Origin: Panicum virgatum
Lineage: Eukaryota; Streptophyta; Magnoliopsida; Poales; Poaceae
Direction: 5' to 3'
Assembly (NCBI RefSeq): GCF_016808335.1
Contig: NC_053139.1
Location: forward strand, 15,866,782 to 15,930,781
Length of the DNA: 64,000 bases
Of the stretch, positions 53,788 to 64,000 are shown piece after piece. The notes below the pieces were generated by a model, which worked only from the letters and a program-made list of their open reading frames with translations, ran no database searches and was not told where the DNA came from. Made by a program: the position numbers and the translations under genes. Each line of letters opens with the position of its first letter. Within the stretch, counting starts at the first letter, position 1.

Positions 53788-56700
53788 CTATTTCTTCTGA
53801 CTAATGCTATTATAGCCGGCTCGGAGTTGCTGATTGTCCCACTGACGGGGGATTCTATATTTTGAGCCAGTTGACAGTTCATGCTCCGAGTGAACAAAAT
53901 ATCCATCTATAAGAACCACTTCATGCAATAAGAAATGACATAAATCATCAACTACATTGAGAAGTTGTCGCTCATGGAGTGGACCTTGGTGTTTTTCCCG
54001 TGAAGCCTACAAATAAAACATCCATTAGATGCAAGCAGAATAATATGCAATTATGCTTCTATTCCAAGCAAAATGGAGACCCTTACACGTTGGGGATCTG
54101 TTGTGTTTCTATCGAGCTCCCTCATGTGCTCGCACATGTAGTATCCACAGTATACAGAACCTGCAGGTTGCTTGTGACATGGAAAGTGTGTGCGTATCAC
54201 TATTTCTTCTTGTCTATTTGGGGGATGAATTCCTCCTTTGAAAATGTAGTGCTTGTAAGCCCTATTATTTTATAGAAAAAATAAATAATAAGTTATTTAT
54301 ATATGGAAGATTTAGTATGATGTCCAATACGATATATGAAAAAATAAATGTAGAGAATAACAATTTTGCTAACATTTTTAGGATGGATAGGAATTCTGCG
54401 CATGTTTTTTCTCAAAATCAGCAGAGTCAAATACAAGCATTTTTCCGAGCTTCGGCTGTAATATAATTGCAATCCAGTGATTTCTGCAAAAATATCATAT
54501 AGGCAATTAGTCGAAGCAAGTGCATATTATATCAAATGATTGAAATTATACATACCAGAAGTGGTATGGTTCCCATATGACATCCCTGTCCTGCCACCGT
54601 TGCATCGGAAGCGATATGTATGCACCAACTTTCCTTACAATATCTTTGTGCAACTCTCTTCACTTTTCAGCTTTTGCTTTGCGCGTTGCACACTTGTTCA
54701 GCTCATCGTGGTCGTCCTTCCACAACATGGGCCCGTAATGCCTTGCCTCACAAATAGTGAATGGGTCAAGGAACGCAACCTTACGATTTATGGCATCCGC
54801 TTGTCGTTGTTGCATCCTGTAGAATGAAATGTCCCAACTAATTAGATATGTATGCAAATATAATTATATGTCATTGCATATAAGGTATCTGTTTGGATGC
54901 AACACTTACATGCACCAGATTCTGACCATTTCTATATTGAGTTGTTTGAGGCGGAACATGTCATGGATATCTTCAAAATCGAACATGATATCATTGATAC
55001 CCTTAGCTTTGGCTCCAAAAATATCGGGATCATACCGAGCCCAAATGGTTTTTAGTCCAAGTCTACATTCTCTCGTGTACCAACTATGCATCCTCTTCAT
55101 AAAAGGAGGAACCCCTTCCATCAAAGAGTCAGGTAGAAATATCTTACCATATAGCGGACATTCTGGTAAATCAGCTATGTCATCGACCCCAACATAATGA
55201 TGGAAGTCGTAGTCAGTGCGGGGCAAGGAAAAGCCCGGTCGTCTGGTGACACTAGAATCCGAAACATCCTTTGATTTGTCCTTGGACTTATCCTTTGAGC
55301 TCTGTTTGGTGTTTGCTGCGTGCCATCTATTTACAATCTCTGAGTCTTCCTTCTCATAAGACCGTATCACTCGTGGTACATACTGGCCAAGTTGTGGTGG
55401 TGGAGTCGAGCCCGTGTGCGCTCGTGGTGATTCTTGCCTAGGTGCTGATGATGCTAGAACAGGTAGACGAGCTGGTCCGGAAGCAGGAGCTGGTGGCGAA
55501 GGTGGAGCTGGACGAGCTGGTCGCAAAGATGGAGCATGAGTAGCTGGTGGCGAAGGTGGAGATGGAGGAGCTAGTGGCAATGGTGGGGCTGGTGGAGATG
55601 CTGGAGCTGGTGGCGAAGATGGAGCTTGAGGAGCTAGTGGCGAAGGTGGAGCTGCAGGAACTGGTGGCGATGGTGGAGCTGGTGGAGATGCTGGAGCTCG
55701 TGGTGATGTTGGCGGGGCCGGTACATATGGTAGAGCTGGTAGAGACTGTTGTGGTGATGGTGAGGTAAGATCTGGTGAAATAAGCAGTATAATATCTCGC
55801 TTGTGCCAGGGTATGGTGATGCCAATGCATTGTCCAAGCATGGTCTTCCCATCTGCAGTGGGGATGTCTATCTCGTTGTCTTCATAGCTTGATTTCAGGA
55901 GCTCCTGCACTCGCACACATGCATATAGGGGCGGGATTGGTTTTCCCTCAAATAACGCCCCAGCATGATCCACGTGGGCCTTGGCAACTTCTTTCGTGTT
56001 CCCAGCTCTACCGATCGGATATAGCAGCATGCATGGAGTAGTACATGTTACAGAATCCACCGGGTATGGTTGTGCTGTCGTTGACGCAACACTGCTCAAA
56101 GCACATGTCGAATTCGATTGGGCTAATACCAGAGGGGGCATCGTCACAATCTGGCCGGACTGCTGCTCTGCAATTTGTGCAAACATTTCCCTAAAATTTG
56201 ATTCTGCTGCTTGCTCTGCTGCTTGTATCATCTCTTCCTTGTAGAGGTCATGCCTCTTGTAGGTTGACCGGTCCTCTTGGAACCCATCCTTAAATGACAA
56301 CTTAGAGGACATGCCTCTGACGCAACCTCCATGCTCTTTGGACCCAAGGGTTGTATTAAGCACATCCTTGTCCCTCTTGGCTTTCAACTTTCCTTGACTC
56401 TGAAGGTCGGTAAGTTCATACATTTTTTTTGTGACGGCTTCGGTCTGTGGTTCGTCAAAATGTGGCTTGCCATCCACTATCTTAGGCTTCCTTGCTTTAA
56501 GCTAGAACCAGCCACGATTAGTAAGGCCTTGAAAAGGATCAGGTAGCCCTGCGGCTATTATAGCTTTTCTTTCACGCCGCCACTAATCGGCCTTCCTTTG
56601 GTATCCCCCCGGGCCAAGACAGACTTTATGTACGTTGCTCAATGCTAGATCTCTATTTCTCTTGCTCAGAGCTAGAGATTCCTCAGAGTTCTTTTGCCGA

Positions 56701-57524
56701 ACAAACTCTTCCCATTGTTGTGGTGTGATGTCCCCATAATCTGCAAAAGGTGTTAGGCCCTTCTGCACATACTTGGTATTTAGTTCACTCTTCCACTAGT
56801 AGAAGCTTTCACCCAACATCTTCTTAGCATAATGCTTCACTTTATCATGAGTTCCTCTTGGCAAAATAAAGGTCCGGCTCAATAGTTGCCACATCGCCTC
56901 CTTCGTACCCTCTGGAACTGTTGGCCAATCGGGGATCATTGGATCTAAAACCATCTTTGTTCTTATTATAGAACCGATTGCGTTCCGAAACTTTGCACTT
57001 ATATCAAGAGGCTCTATAGGCTCGCCTGCTGGACTAACTACATTGACCGTCCATTGGCCTTCGGGGTATTTGTTTCTTCCACGCTGACCCCGTTTCCTTT
57101 TATTTTGGTTGCCAGAGGAAGTCGATTGAGGTTTTGGACCAGAGCTTTCATTGCCTTCAAGTTCTTCCTCTGTTGCGTTTGCAGGTTGGCGTCGACGATC
57201 ACCTCTTCCTGTCGGAGGCTCCTACATGGACCATACAATTCGGCAACTCAGTACGCGCAGTCGTTGAAAATGTATATTAAATGCTCGCTAGTAAGTCTTT
57301 ACCCGAATTGGACTCGGAACGTAACCCGGATCAAACTTCGACCCTGAATGTCTTTCTCTTTTTGGGAACGGATGTGGATCAAGAGGATCCTGCCACATTC
57401 CACCTACGTAAGCCCCTCGTCCTATCTGCGGACCTTCGTCATCCCAGATTCATCTTGAGCATCGCCATGATCGTTCCAGTCCATCTGGGATGCAATTTGC
57501 TCGATTTCCTCGTCTTGTGTCATC
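53788..57524 (-). pseudogene. TnpA-type/Ulp1 cysteine protease fusion, copy 2
   Basis: Minus-strand gene with introns. The start exon near 57524 (MTQDEEIEQIASQM) has a one-base loss near 57444 relative to copy 1. The Ptta/En-Spm transposase domain (56583-57090) is followed by TAG at 56583, and TAG at 56502-56504 replaces a Trp codon of copy 1. A long open exon (54910-56477) holds a Lys/Glu-rich segment, a Pro-Ala repeat linker (about 55430-55790) and the start of a Ulp1-like (C48) domain. Further exons with good splice signals: 54556-54816, 54374-54483 (NHWIAIIL with catalytic His at 54477-54479, FDSAD with Asp at 54426-54428), 54087-54261 (HFPCHKQPAG, catalytic Cys at 54147-54149) and 53788-54006 ending in TAG. 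The His-Asp-Cys triad is complete, but a frame problem lies just after the Asp. The protease would cleave a SUMO-like partner or the polyprotein itself; that role is inferred. Confidence 0.75.
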
Positions 57525-58204
57525 GCATTTTCCCCTTGTGGGGAAGGGGACAACGGATGAGACAATTACGACTTCTGAAAATGTAAGCATAAATGTAGAT
57601 AAGACATTTGTTTCTCTCTATATTATCACTCTATCTATGTTTCTCTCTATAAATGTGTCTATGTATTTGTCTCTCGCGAATGAGAGAGAGAAATAATGGA
57701 GACAATGCCGATTCCTTCTTATAATCAAATCGAGGACACATCATATTTTATCTTTAATAAAACAAGACACATGTAATCCATTTTGACATCTACATCTAAC
57801 AAAAAAAATTATCTTCTGCCTAATATATAACAATAGTAATACATTTTTCAATATTTTTCATTGTTCTAAATAAAACTAGTTCCACGCATTCAATAAAACT
57901 ACTCCATGAATAATAAACATTTATGAAATTTATTTAACCTAGGAAATTACAAGCTCTAAATAAAACTAGTTCCACACATTCAATTCAGGCAAGAAATGGA
58001 ACCTTGTTTCCATTGTTTCAAACACATTCAAACCAAGTTCATTGCTTTTTCATCTAGCCATATTGGTATGAATTTTTTCTGCTATTTTTAATTATTTAAA
58101 CAAATTTACAAGTTAACTACTTAAAAAAATAACAAATTTACAGGGGCTGACCAGCGGGGCCCACTGGTCTGTCAGCCCACTAGAAAAAAAAGAAAAAACC
58201 TATG

Positions 58205-58723
58205 TCTTCGGGGCGGCCGGCCGGAGGAGGTGGGCGGGCGGGGAGGAGGTGCTGGCCCGCGGGCGCCGCTCTTGCCCGGAGGAGGGGCGGCTTGGAGGAG
58301 CTCGGCGCTCTGCCCCGAGTCCCGGCGGCGCGGATCGACCGGGGGCGGCGGTGCTAGGGAACCGGTGGAGTGGGGCACGACGCTCGGCGGAGAGGATGGC
58401 GCCGGTTGAAATGACGGCGCCAGCGTCGATCTGTGTGGACCCGGAGAACTCGAGCATGGCGCCGGCGGCATGGGTCCCGACAGCTCGGGGCTCGCACGAG
58501 CACTGGCGGCGCGGGGCGCGGGGACGGCGGCGGCGCTTGTGCAGCGGGCGGCGGAGGACGCAGCAGCGCTCGCGTGGGCAGAGGAGTGACAGGAGGCGGT
58601 TGCACGTGCGCAGGCGGCGAAGGACGCGGCGGCGCTGGCTTGGGCGCAGTAGAGGACGGCGGCGGCGCGGGAGGAGGAGGCAGCTCCGAGATCCAGCAGC
58701 CTGGCGGCGTCGGATGCAGTCAA
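58205..58723 (-). other. GC-rich leader of CACTA TnpA-type transcript, copy 2
   Basis: Counterpart of 2225-2747. Open frames here are again Ala/Ser/Pro-rich and start at TTG, not ATG. A TATAAATA box precedes it at about 58757-58764 (minus strand). Confidence 0.45.
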
Positions 58724-58771
58724 TCAAAAAAATGGCTAAGTCCTAAATGCGACCCATATTTATAGCAGAGG

Positions 58772-58947
58772 GATTTTTAGGGGTGAGTTACATCACCGCC
58801 CGCCCCTGAAAATGATTACTAAGGGCAGGTGACATCACCACCCGCCCCTGAAAACCATTACTGGGGGCGGGTGGTGATGTAAGCCGCCCCTAGTAATCGT
58901 TTTCAAGGGCGTGTGGTGATGTCACCCGCCCCTATAAATATTTTTCA
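58772..58947. repeat. CACTA palindromic repeat cluster B, copy 2
   Basis: Counterpart of 2797-2965 with all inverted pairs present, including GGGGGCGGGTGGTGATGTAA at about 58862-58883, which is replaced in copy 1. Confidence 0.7.
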
Positions 58948-59214
58948 AAATATCCTAAAACTTCTTTTATATCCAAAAAATAGCAAATCATATCCAAAAA
59001 AACTCAAAAATTTACCCTAGCATTGTTGAGAGCCATTAAACAAGGAAAAAATGATAGAAATAAGTTTTCAGGATGTATTACATTTCATTGTGTGTAAATC
59101 ACATTATAACCCTATCCTACTATATCACATAACTATATGGTTTTAGATTTTCACACCCTCAAGGCAAATATACAACGATTTTTGGTTTTCATATTTTTTT
59201 TCCTTGTTATATAT

Positions 59215-59222
59215 GTCACAAT
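59215..59222. repeat. hAT target site duplication (left)
   Basis: GTCACAAT, repeated at 59629-59636; present once in copy 1 (3238-3245). Confidence 0.9.
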
Positions 59223-59628
59223 TAGGGTTGAAAACGGTCAGAAACGGTAATTATTCGGTAATCAGTTTTTTGGTCGTTTTTCTTTGATTGCGAATAAATA
59301 GGATATAGAATCTTGTATACAAATTTGTATTCTTGTTTTGAGCATTGAGCTTGTAAGGATTCATAAAAGGTAAACCTCAAATTCATCCTATATTTTCTCA
59401 AATGATAGATATAAAATTCGGTATGGATTCGGAAACAAATTCGGTATTTTTTTCACTTTTTTTTGTTGTAGGGAGCAAATAATGCATAAAATAATTTATG
59501 CAAAATTTTATTCTTATTTGTAATAATGTGCTTGATAATATAAGAAATGATCACCATCCAATTTTATACATATCTATTTTAAAATATTAAATTTGTTCTA
59601 ACAGTTCAGATTACCACTTTCATCCCTA
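59223..59628. mobile_element. hAT-type MITE inserted in CACTA copy 2
   Basis: 406-bp AT-rich insertion with TIRs TAGGGTTGAAA at the left and TTTCATCCCTA at the right (one mismatch between the two ends) and an exact 8-bp target duplication. It has no coding capacity. The uninterrupted site in copy 1 proves the boundaries. Confidence 0.92.
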
Positions 59629-59728
59629 GTCACAATAATGGCAGGTGTAAAGTTTCACCTTTTTTTTTAAGTTATTCTACTATTTTTCTATAATTAATTG
59701 ATTTTTAGAATGACATTGGAAATTATTA

Positions 59729-59850
59729 GTAGGGGCGGGTGGAGTTACCAGCCGCCCCTAAAAATTCTTTTGTAGGGGCGGTTTATGTTTTAACCCGCCC
59801 CTAAAAGATGATTTTATAAGGGTGGGTGATATTATGACCTAGCCCTAGTA
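59729..59850. repeat. CACTA palindromic repeat cluster C, copy 2
   Basis: Counterpart of 3339-3460; one arm is changed to GGGTGGGTGATATTATGACC. Confidence 0.6.
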
Positions 59851-60213
59851 GTATTTTTCAAAATATTTTGAAAATTGTATTATGTCCAAAAAAATACGAA
59901 ATCATATTTGAAAAAATTGATAATTTAACCCTACCATTGTGGAGACCCATAGAACAAGGAAAAAATAGAAGAACTATATTTTAGTGTGTTTTATTTTTTA
60001 TAGCGTGCAAACTCCATTATATAGTCTCTCACTGCTATCTCATTACCCTATACTGAAGATTTCCACAACATCAAGGAAAATATACAAAGAAATCTAGTTT
60101 TCAAATTATAGTTTTATGTTATGGGTCAAAATAGGTTAAGGGTTGGCTTTTTTTGGGTCCTTTCCTATTTTTTATCAATTAATTGAATTTCTGAAGTTAA
60201 TTGAAAAATGTTA

Positions 60214-60258
60214 GTAGGGGCGGGTGACATCACCACCCGCCACTCCCGCCCCTATTAA
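60214..60258. repeat. CACTA palindromic repeat D, copy 2
   Basis: Counterpart of 3822-3866, same inverted pair. Confidence 0.55.
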
Positions 60259-61070
60259 TATTTTTAAAAGTTTTTTGAAAATGAGTGATATCCTAAAAAA
60301 TGGCAAATCATATCCAAAAAATTTGAAAATTTAACCCTACTATTGTGGAGACCCATAGAACAAGGGAAAATTAGGAGAAATATATTTCAGTATGTTTTTT
60401 TATTTTATAGTGTGCAAACTGGAATATATTTTAGGTTCCCTATTTTTTAGAATTAATATTTTAAAAGTCTCCTTAAGATGAGTTATATCCAAAAAAATGG
60501 CAAATCATATCCAAAAAATTTGAAAATTTAACCATACCATTGTGGAGACCCATAGAACAAGGGAAAATTAGGAGGCGGCACGGCTGTGATGAGAAAGAAC
60601 GATATGAAACTCCATCAAATATTTATCGCAATAAACGTTACAATCATTCCATCATTCAGAATGTAATGCCATACAGAACACAAGGGAAATACAACGCAAG
60701 GGAAATGATACGAGTCCATACATTACATTAAATATCACACGCAATCCATACAACTAGTTAGTAGTCCATATTACCACAAGTCCATAGAGAAAGTAAGGGA
60801 AATGATACAAGCACACATAGCGCAACGAGTATTTCACGACGACGACGTTGCTCTGGTGGGCTGAACAGACTGGTACTCTATGGGCAAGCCTGAGGACATG
60901 TGCTCCTGGCATCTAGCACAGATTTCTTGAGTGCTTGCAGCTTCCAGTGTCTCCTCATCTTTCGAATTATTATTCTTTGTCACTGTAAAGGAGTTGTGTT
61001 AGCAAACAGACAACTGGACAAGGTCTTCTGTTTTAGTTGGATAGTTGTATACATAAGGATTGAAACTCAA

Positions 61071-62254
61071 CTAAATGTACCCTTGTGTGGAGACCATTTG
61101 GGTTGGACCTTTGTAGTTGCTAGTATCTTCGTCGTCGCCATATGCTTTGAGATCTAGTTCGGTACCCTCCGATGGTGAGTCCGGTGGTGTCTCCACCACA
61201 ATGGTGGATCCACTTCCATGTTCAGGTGGAGAGGGGCTGCCTTCATATTCCTCAATCAGACCTGCATGAGAATCCACATGAGGTAGCGCAGTTTATGGAT
61301 TGTTTGGGTGCTCAAGTAGGTAATTAGGATGATGTATTGACTAGTTGAACCGTATATAATTGCACACGTTGTTGTCCTTGTGCACCTCCTTCTCCAGAAG
61401 GCCCCGCACCCTGGTAAGGGGCGGGTTTAGAGTAAAGACGTAATCGGATTCGAACTTCTCTCATATCTACAATAAGAGCGACAATTGTTAGAAGGAATAG
61501 TGTAACATAAACAAAGCAAGGTTCTGTTATTACTGCAGTTACCATTCTCGTGTTGCTCGACTGCCTATGAGTCCGCAGCTGCACGTAGGGGCCACTTTGT
61601 CCAACTTTCTGGACTCCTACATATACGAGTCTAGGTATAGATTTCAATTCTGCAAATGTGTTCGCCCTGAGTGAGTAATCACTTGTATCCCTCTCGATGT
61701 CGACGAGCTGACATATGTTTGTGAAGATTCTAGGTAATACCAATTGCGACTGCGCAAATAGATGCAGTGGCAATCCAGATATGACCAGGTGCAGTCGTAT
61801 GCGATTTTGTGGTGATCGAGCATCTAGCTGGTGTCAGGGGTTGTTGTGGTAGTTGCTCATCATAGGGTATTTAAGTGGCACCAAAACCGGGCGTCCAGGC
61901 TACAAGGGCAAGGACATGTTCCCCAATACGGATGAATGGTGCCGACAAGATGCGGTTGGCCTCCTCGGGTGAAGGGCATAGCAGCAAGTAACCTTTCATG
62001 TAACATGAGACACTCTCTACCAGAAGCTCTACTCCAGTGTTCTGTAACACTACATCACGTAGCGCACTGTGATGGATCTGGCCGGGGGTAGATAGAGGAG
62101 CTTCTGGAGATGGAGCCGGGGTGAGAAGTACTGCGCGGTCGAAAAAACGCTGGATATTGTACCCGACCTCTAGTTCGTCAATGAGTGTTAAGTGTTCACG
62201 GTAGAAATCTGCCATCAGTTGGTCACCTTGGGACGGCGGCACGGCTTTGGTCAA
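61071..62254 (-). pseudogene. Unrecognised middle gene of the CACTA element, copy 2
   Basis: Counterpart of 4678-5861. Exon-like frames at 61871-62254 (MADFYREHLTLIDELEVGY, ending LALVAWTPGF), at 61560-61773 (LPLHLFAQSQLVLPRIFTN, CQLVDIERDTSDYSL, LVYVGVQKVGQSGPYVQL), and at 61071-61277 (acidic Pro/Ser-rich tail, LTQMVSTQGYI). The second frame is open here but has stops in copy 1, so this copy shows more of the protein. A TAA after the first frame is shared by both copies and may mark an intron or a lesion. Function unknown. Confidence 0.45.
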
Positions 62255-63417
62255 TCTACATGTAAATCAACAAATACTTGTTGATCAACAAATTTGTTAT
62301 ATAGTAAATATCATGCCTAATAGTAAAAAAAATTATCTTATGCCTAATTTTTTATATTACAATATCAACTAAATCATAAATTAACTAAATTCCTCCTTAA
62401 ATATCATGAACCAAAACAGCATAAGATTGTTCTTAACTAAAAATATTCAAACTTTTTGTACAGCAACTAGATACTGAGATATTATAATAGTAAAATTTTG
62501 AGCTCAATAAATCAAGTATAAGAACATGGACAAAATATATTTATTTAACATAGGCATAAAGCAATCTTTAACTAAACCTACAGTTAGGAAAGTCAAATGG
62601 ACTTCTAAACTTTACACAAGTCTATACTCATAGCCTGCAACATACTGTACATGGCTATAACTTGAGATGTAAATAAAAACCTAATAAACTTATATTTATA
62701 CTAGACCAAAACTAATTGTCAAATGAAAAGTGCATGTAACAAAAAGTGTGGATCTAGTTACAATGAACTCAGAACAATTGAGTTTGTATTTTTCTGAATT
62801 TTCTACGATTTGTTATGGATTTTTGAAGTTCATTGTTTTGAAAAAAAAAAGAAACAAAACATTGCACAGAGGCCCCTGGAAAGATTTGGAGCCTTGCAAT
62901 GCAGTCCCTGGCCGCACTTGGAGCAGGGGAGGCACGCCGGTCAAAATCCGCCGGGTGTAGTCGCCGGCGGCAGGGGAACCGGGGTGGGAGAGCAAGAGGA
63001 AGTCGCAAGCTACCTCAGGGAGGCTTCGGTTGGGGCGGAGATGGCCGGAGGCGGCTCGCCGGCGAGGAAGAGTGGGCGGCGGCAGCAGTTCTTGGCGGCG
63101 GCGGCGCTCCGGTGATGGGTTCGGGGTGTGGCCGGGCCCAGGTGCTTTAGGGCGGTGCGAGGAAGCTAACTCCGGCCGCGGAGGTGGGTGACGGAGTGGA
63201 GGAGGACGTCGGCTTCGGAGTACTGGAGGAGGACGTCGCTGTAGATCTGCGCGAGCGCCACGGGCGAGGAAGACAGAGGTGGCGCGGGCGGAGGGGCACG
63301 ACGGCCGCGTGGGCGGAGGAGGACGGCGGTGCGTTTCGACAGCCTGGCGGCGGCATCCTTCGTGGTGCGTGAAAAATGACCAAGTCGAAAGCCCTCAGGT
63401 TTATATAGCAGGAGCAT

Positions 63418-63590
63418 TTTCAGTGGCGGGTGACATCACGAACCGCCCCTGAAAATGGTTTGTAGGGGCGGGTGGTGAAGTCACCCCCCGCCCCTAGAAA
63501 TAGTTTGTAGGGGTGGGTTACAGGACCAACCGCCCCTGAAAATGGTTTGTAGGGGCGGGTGGTGATGTCACCCGCCTCTATTAATGTATT
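63418..63590. repeat. CACTA palindromic repeat cluster E, copy 2
   Basis: Counterpart of 7045-7212, upstream (minus strand) of a TATATAAA box at about 63402-63409. Confidence 0.65.
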
Positions 63591-63649
63591 TTAATATTTT
63601 AAAAATTCACCAGAAAATGAGTTCTGTCCAGAAAAAATAGCAAATCATA

Positions 63650-63720
63650 TCCAAAATAATTTTGAGACCCATAGAACAATGGAAAAATAATTTTGAGACC
63701 CATAGAACAATGGAAAAATA
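63650..63720. repeat. Tandem duplication of about 32 bp in CACTA copy 2
   Basis: ATTTTGAGACCCATAGAACA with its following AATGGAAAAAT occurs twice in a row here and once in copy 1 (7285-7316). Confidence 0.85.
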
Positions 63721-64000
63721 TGAGATCAATAAAATATTCCAAGTTTCATAAATAGGTCTAATAGTCCAAGTTTCATGAATCCGATTACATGCACTCGATT
63801 CTAAATAGCTACTGATTCAAACGGTAACAATTCTCGATTCGCCATCCATGCGTGCCCATGGCTTGTCATCTTTTCTTAAGCTTGCTTCTATAATGTTCAT
63901 CTTCTATGGTAGGTCTGTGAAGAGGTTCATTTTGTTGTACTGATTATAATCTTCCACATTGTTGATACCATCAACTTCTATGATATCTTATTTTCCAGGA

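Larger units (their letters stand above)
53207..64000 (-). mobile_element. CACTA (En/Spm) transposon, copy 2, right end outside window
   Basis: Begins with the TIR at 53207 and a subterminal repeat array, then minus-strand TnpA-type/Ulp1 gene, GC-rich leader and TATA box, internal repeat clusters, the middle gene and a second leader. It runs off the window just before TNP2. From 55982 on it parallels copy 1 (1 to about 7600), with a hAT insertion (59223-59628) and small indels as the main differences. It shares some stop codons with copy 1, for example TAG at 56583 (602 in copy 1) and the TAA before the window end (near 7583), so the common ancestor was already mutated. Confidence 0.9.

Overview
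This window is nuclear DNA from a grass, most likely a panicoid. The evidence is two legume-lectin receptor kinases of the grass tandem-cluster type, CACTA/En-Spm elements, a Sirevirus-type copia, Athila/Tat-like gypsy elements with tRNA-Asp primer sites, a hAT MITE and a LINE tail. There is no sign of bacterial or organellar sequence. Only about 4 kb is host coding sequence; the rest is nested transposons.

Layout. 1-10077 is a decayed CACTA element (copy 1, minus-strand genes, cut by the window start). 12282-14302 is LecRK-1, a lectin receptor kinase gene broken by one frameshift, followed by a duplicated 3' region. 15674-16290 is a zinc-knuckle pseudogene. 16469-26374 is a complete coding-free LTR element (LARD type, TSD ATACG) inserted in the 3' LTR of a copia fragment that resumes at 26380-27228 and abuts a CACTA end. 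27996-28299 is a 5'-truncated LINE with a 16-bp TSD. 29322-39977 is a full-length but mutated Sirevirus-like copia element on the minus strand (TSD AAATC), sitting 15 bp before the start codon of LecRK-2 (39993-42029, intact). 43374-44870 is LTR-like sequence. 44876-53097 is a solo LTR (TSD TATCT) split by a gag-protease-only gypsy element (45296-52060). From 53207 to the window end is CACTA copy 2, highly similar to copy 1 and in the same orientation.

How it works together. The two LecRK genes encode plasma-membrane receptor kinases: signal peptide, lectin ectodomain, one membrane helix, cytoplasmic Ser/Thr kinase. LecRK-1 has a frameshift at the start of the catalytic half. LecRK-2 has an intact frame, but its probable TATA box lies on the far side of a 10.66-kb retroelement. 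The in-frame sequence inside the adjoining LTR would let an LTR-initiated transcript encode an N-terminally extended protein. The CACTA family carries three minus-strand units: TNP2 transposase, a TnpA-type/Ulp1-protease fusion, and an unrecognised middle gene. The two mapped internal promoters lie next to clusters of the same palindromic GC-rich repeat that forms the subterminal region, which suggests self-regulation by element-encoded DNA-binding protein. Many transposon frames are closed by stop codons at expected glutamine positions, a pattern compatible with methylcytosine deamination.
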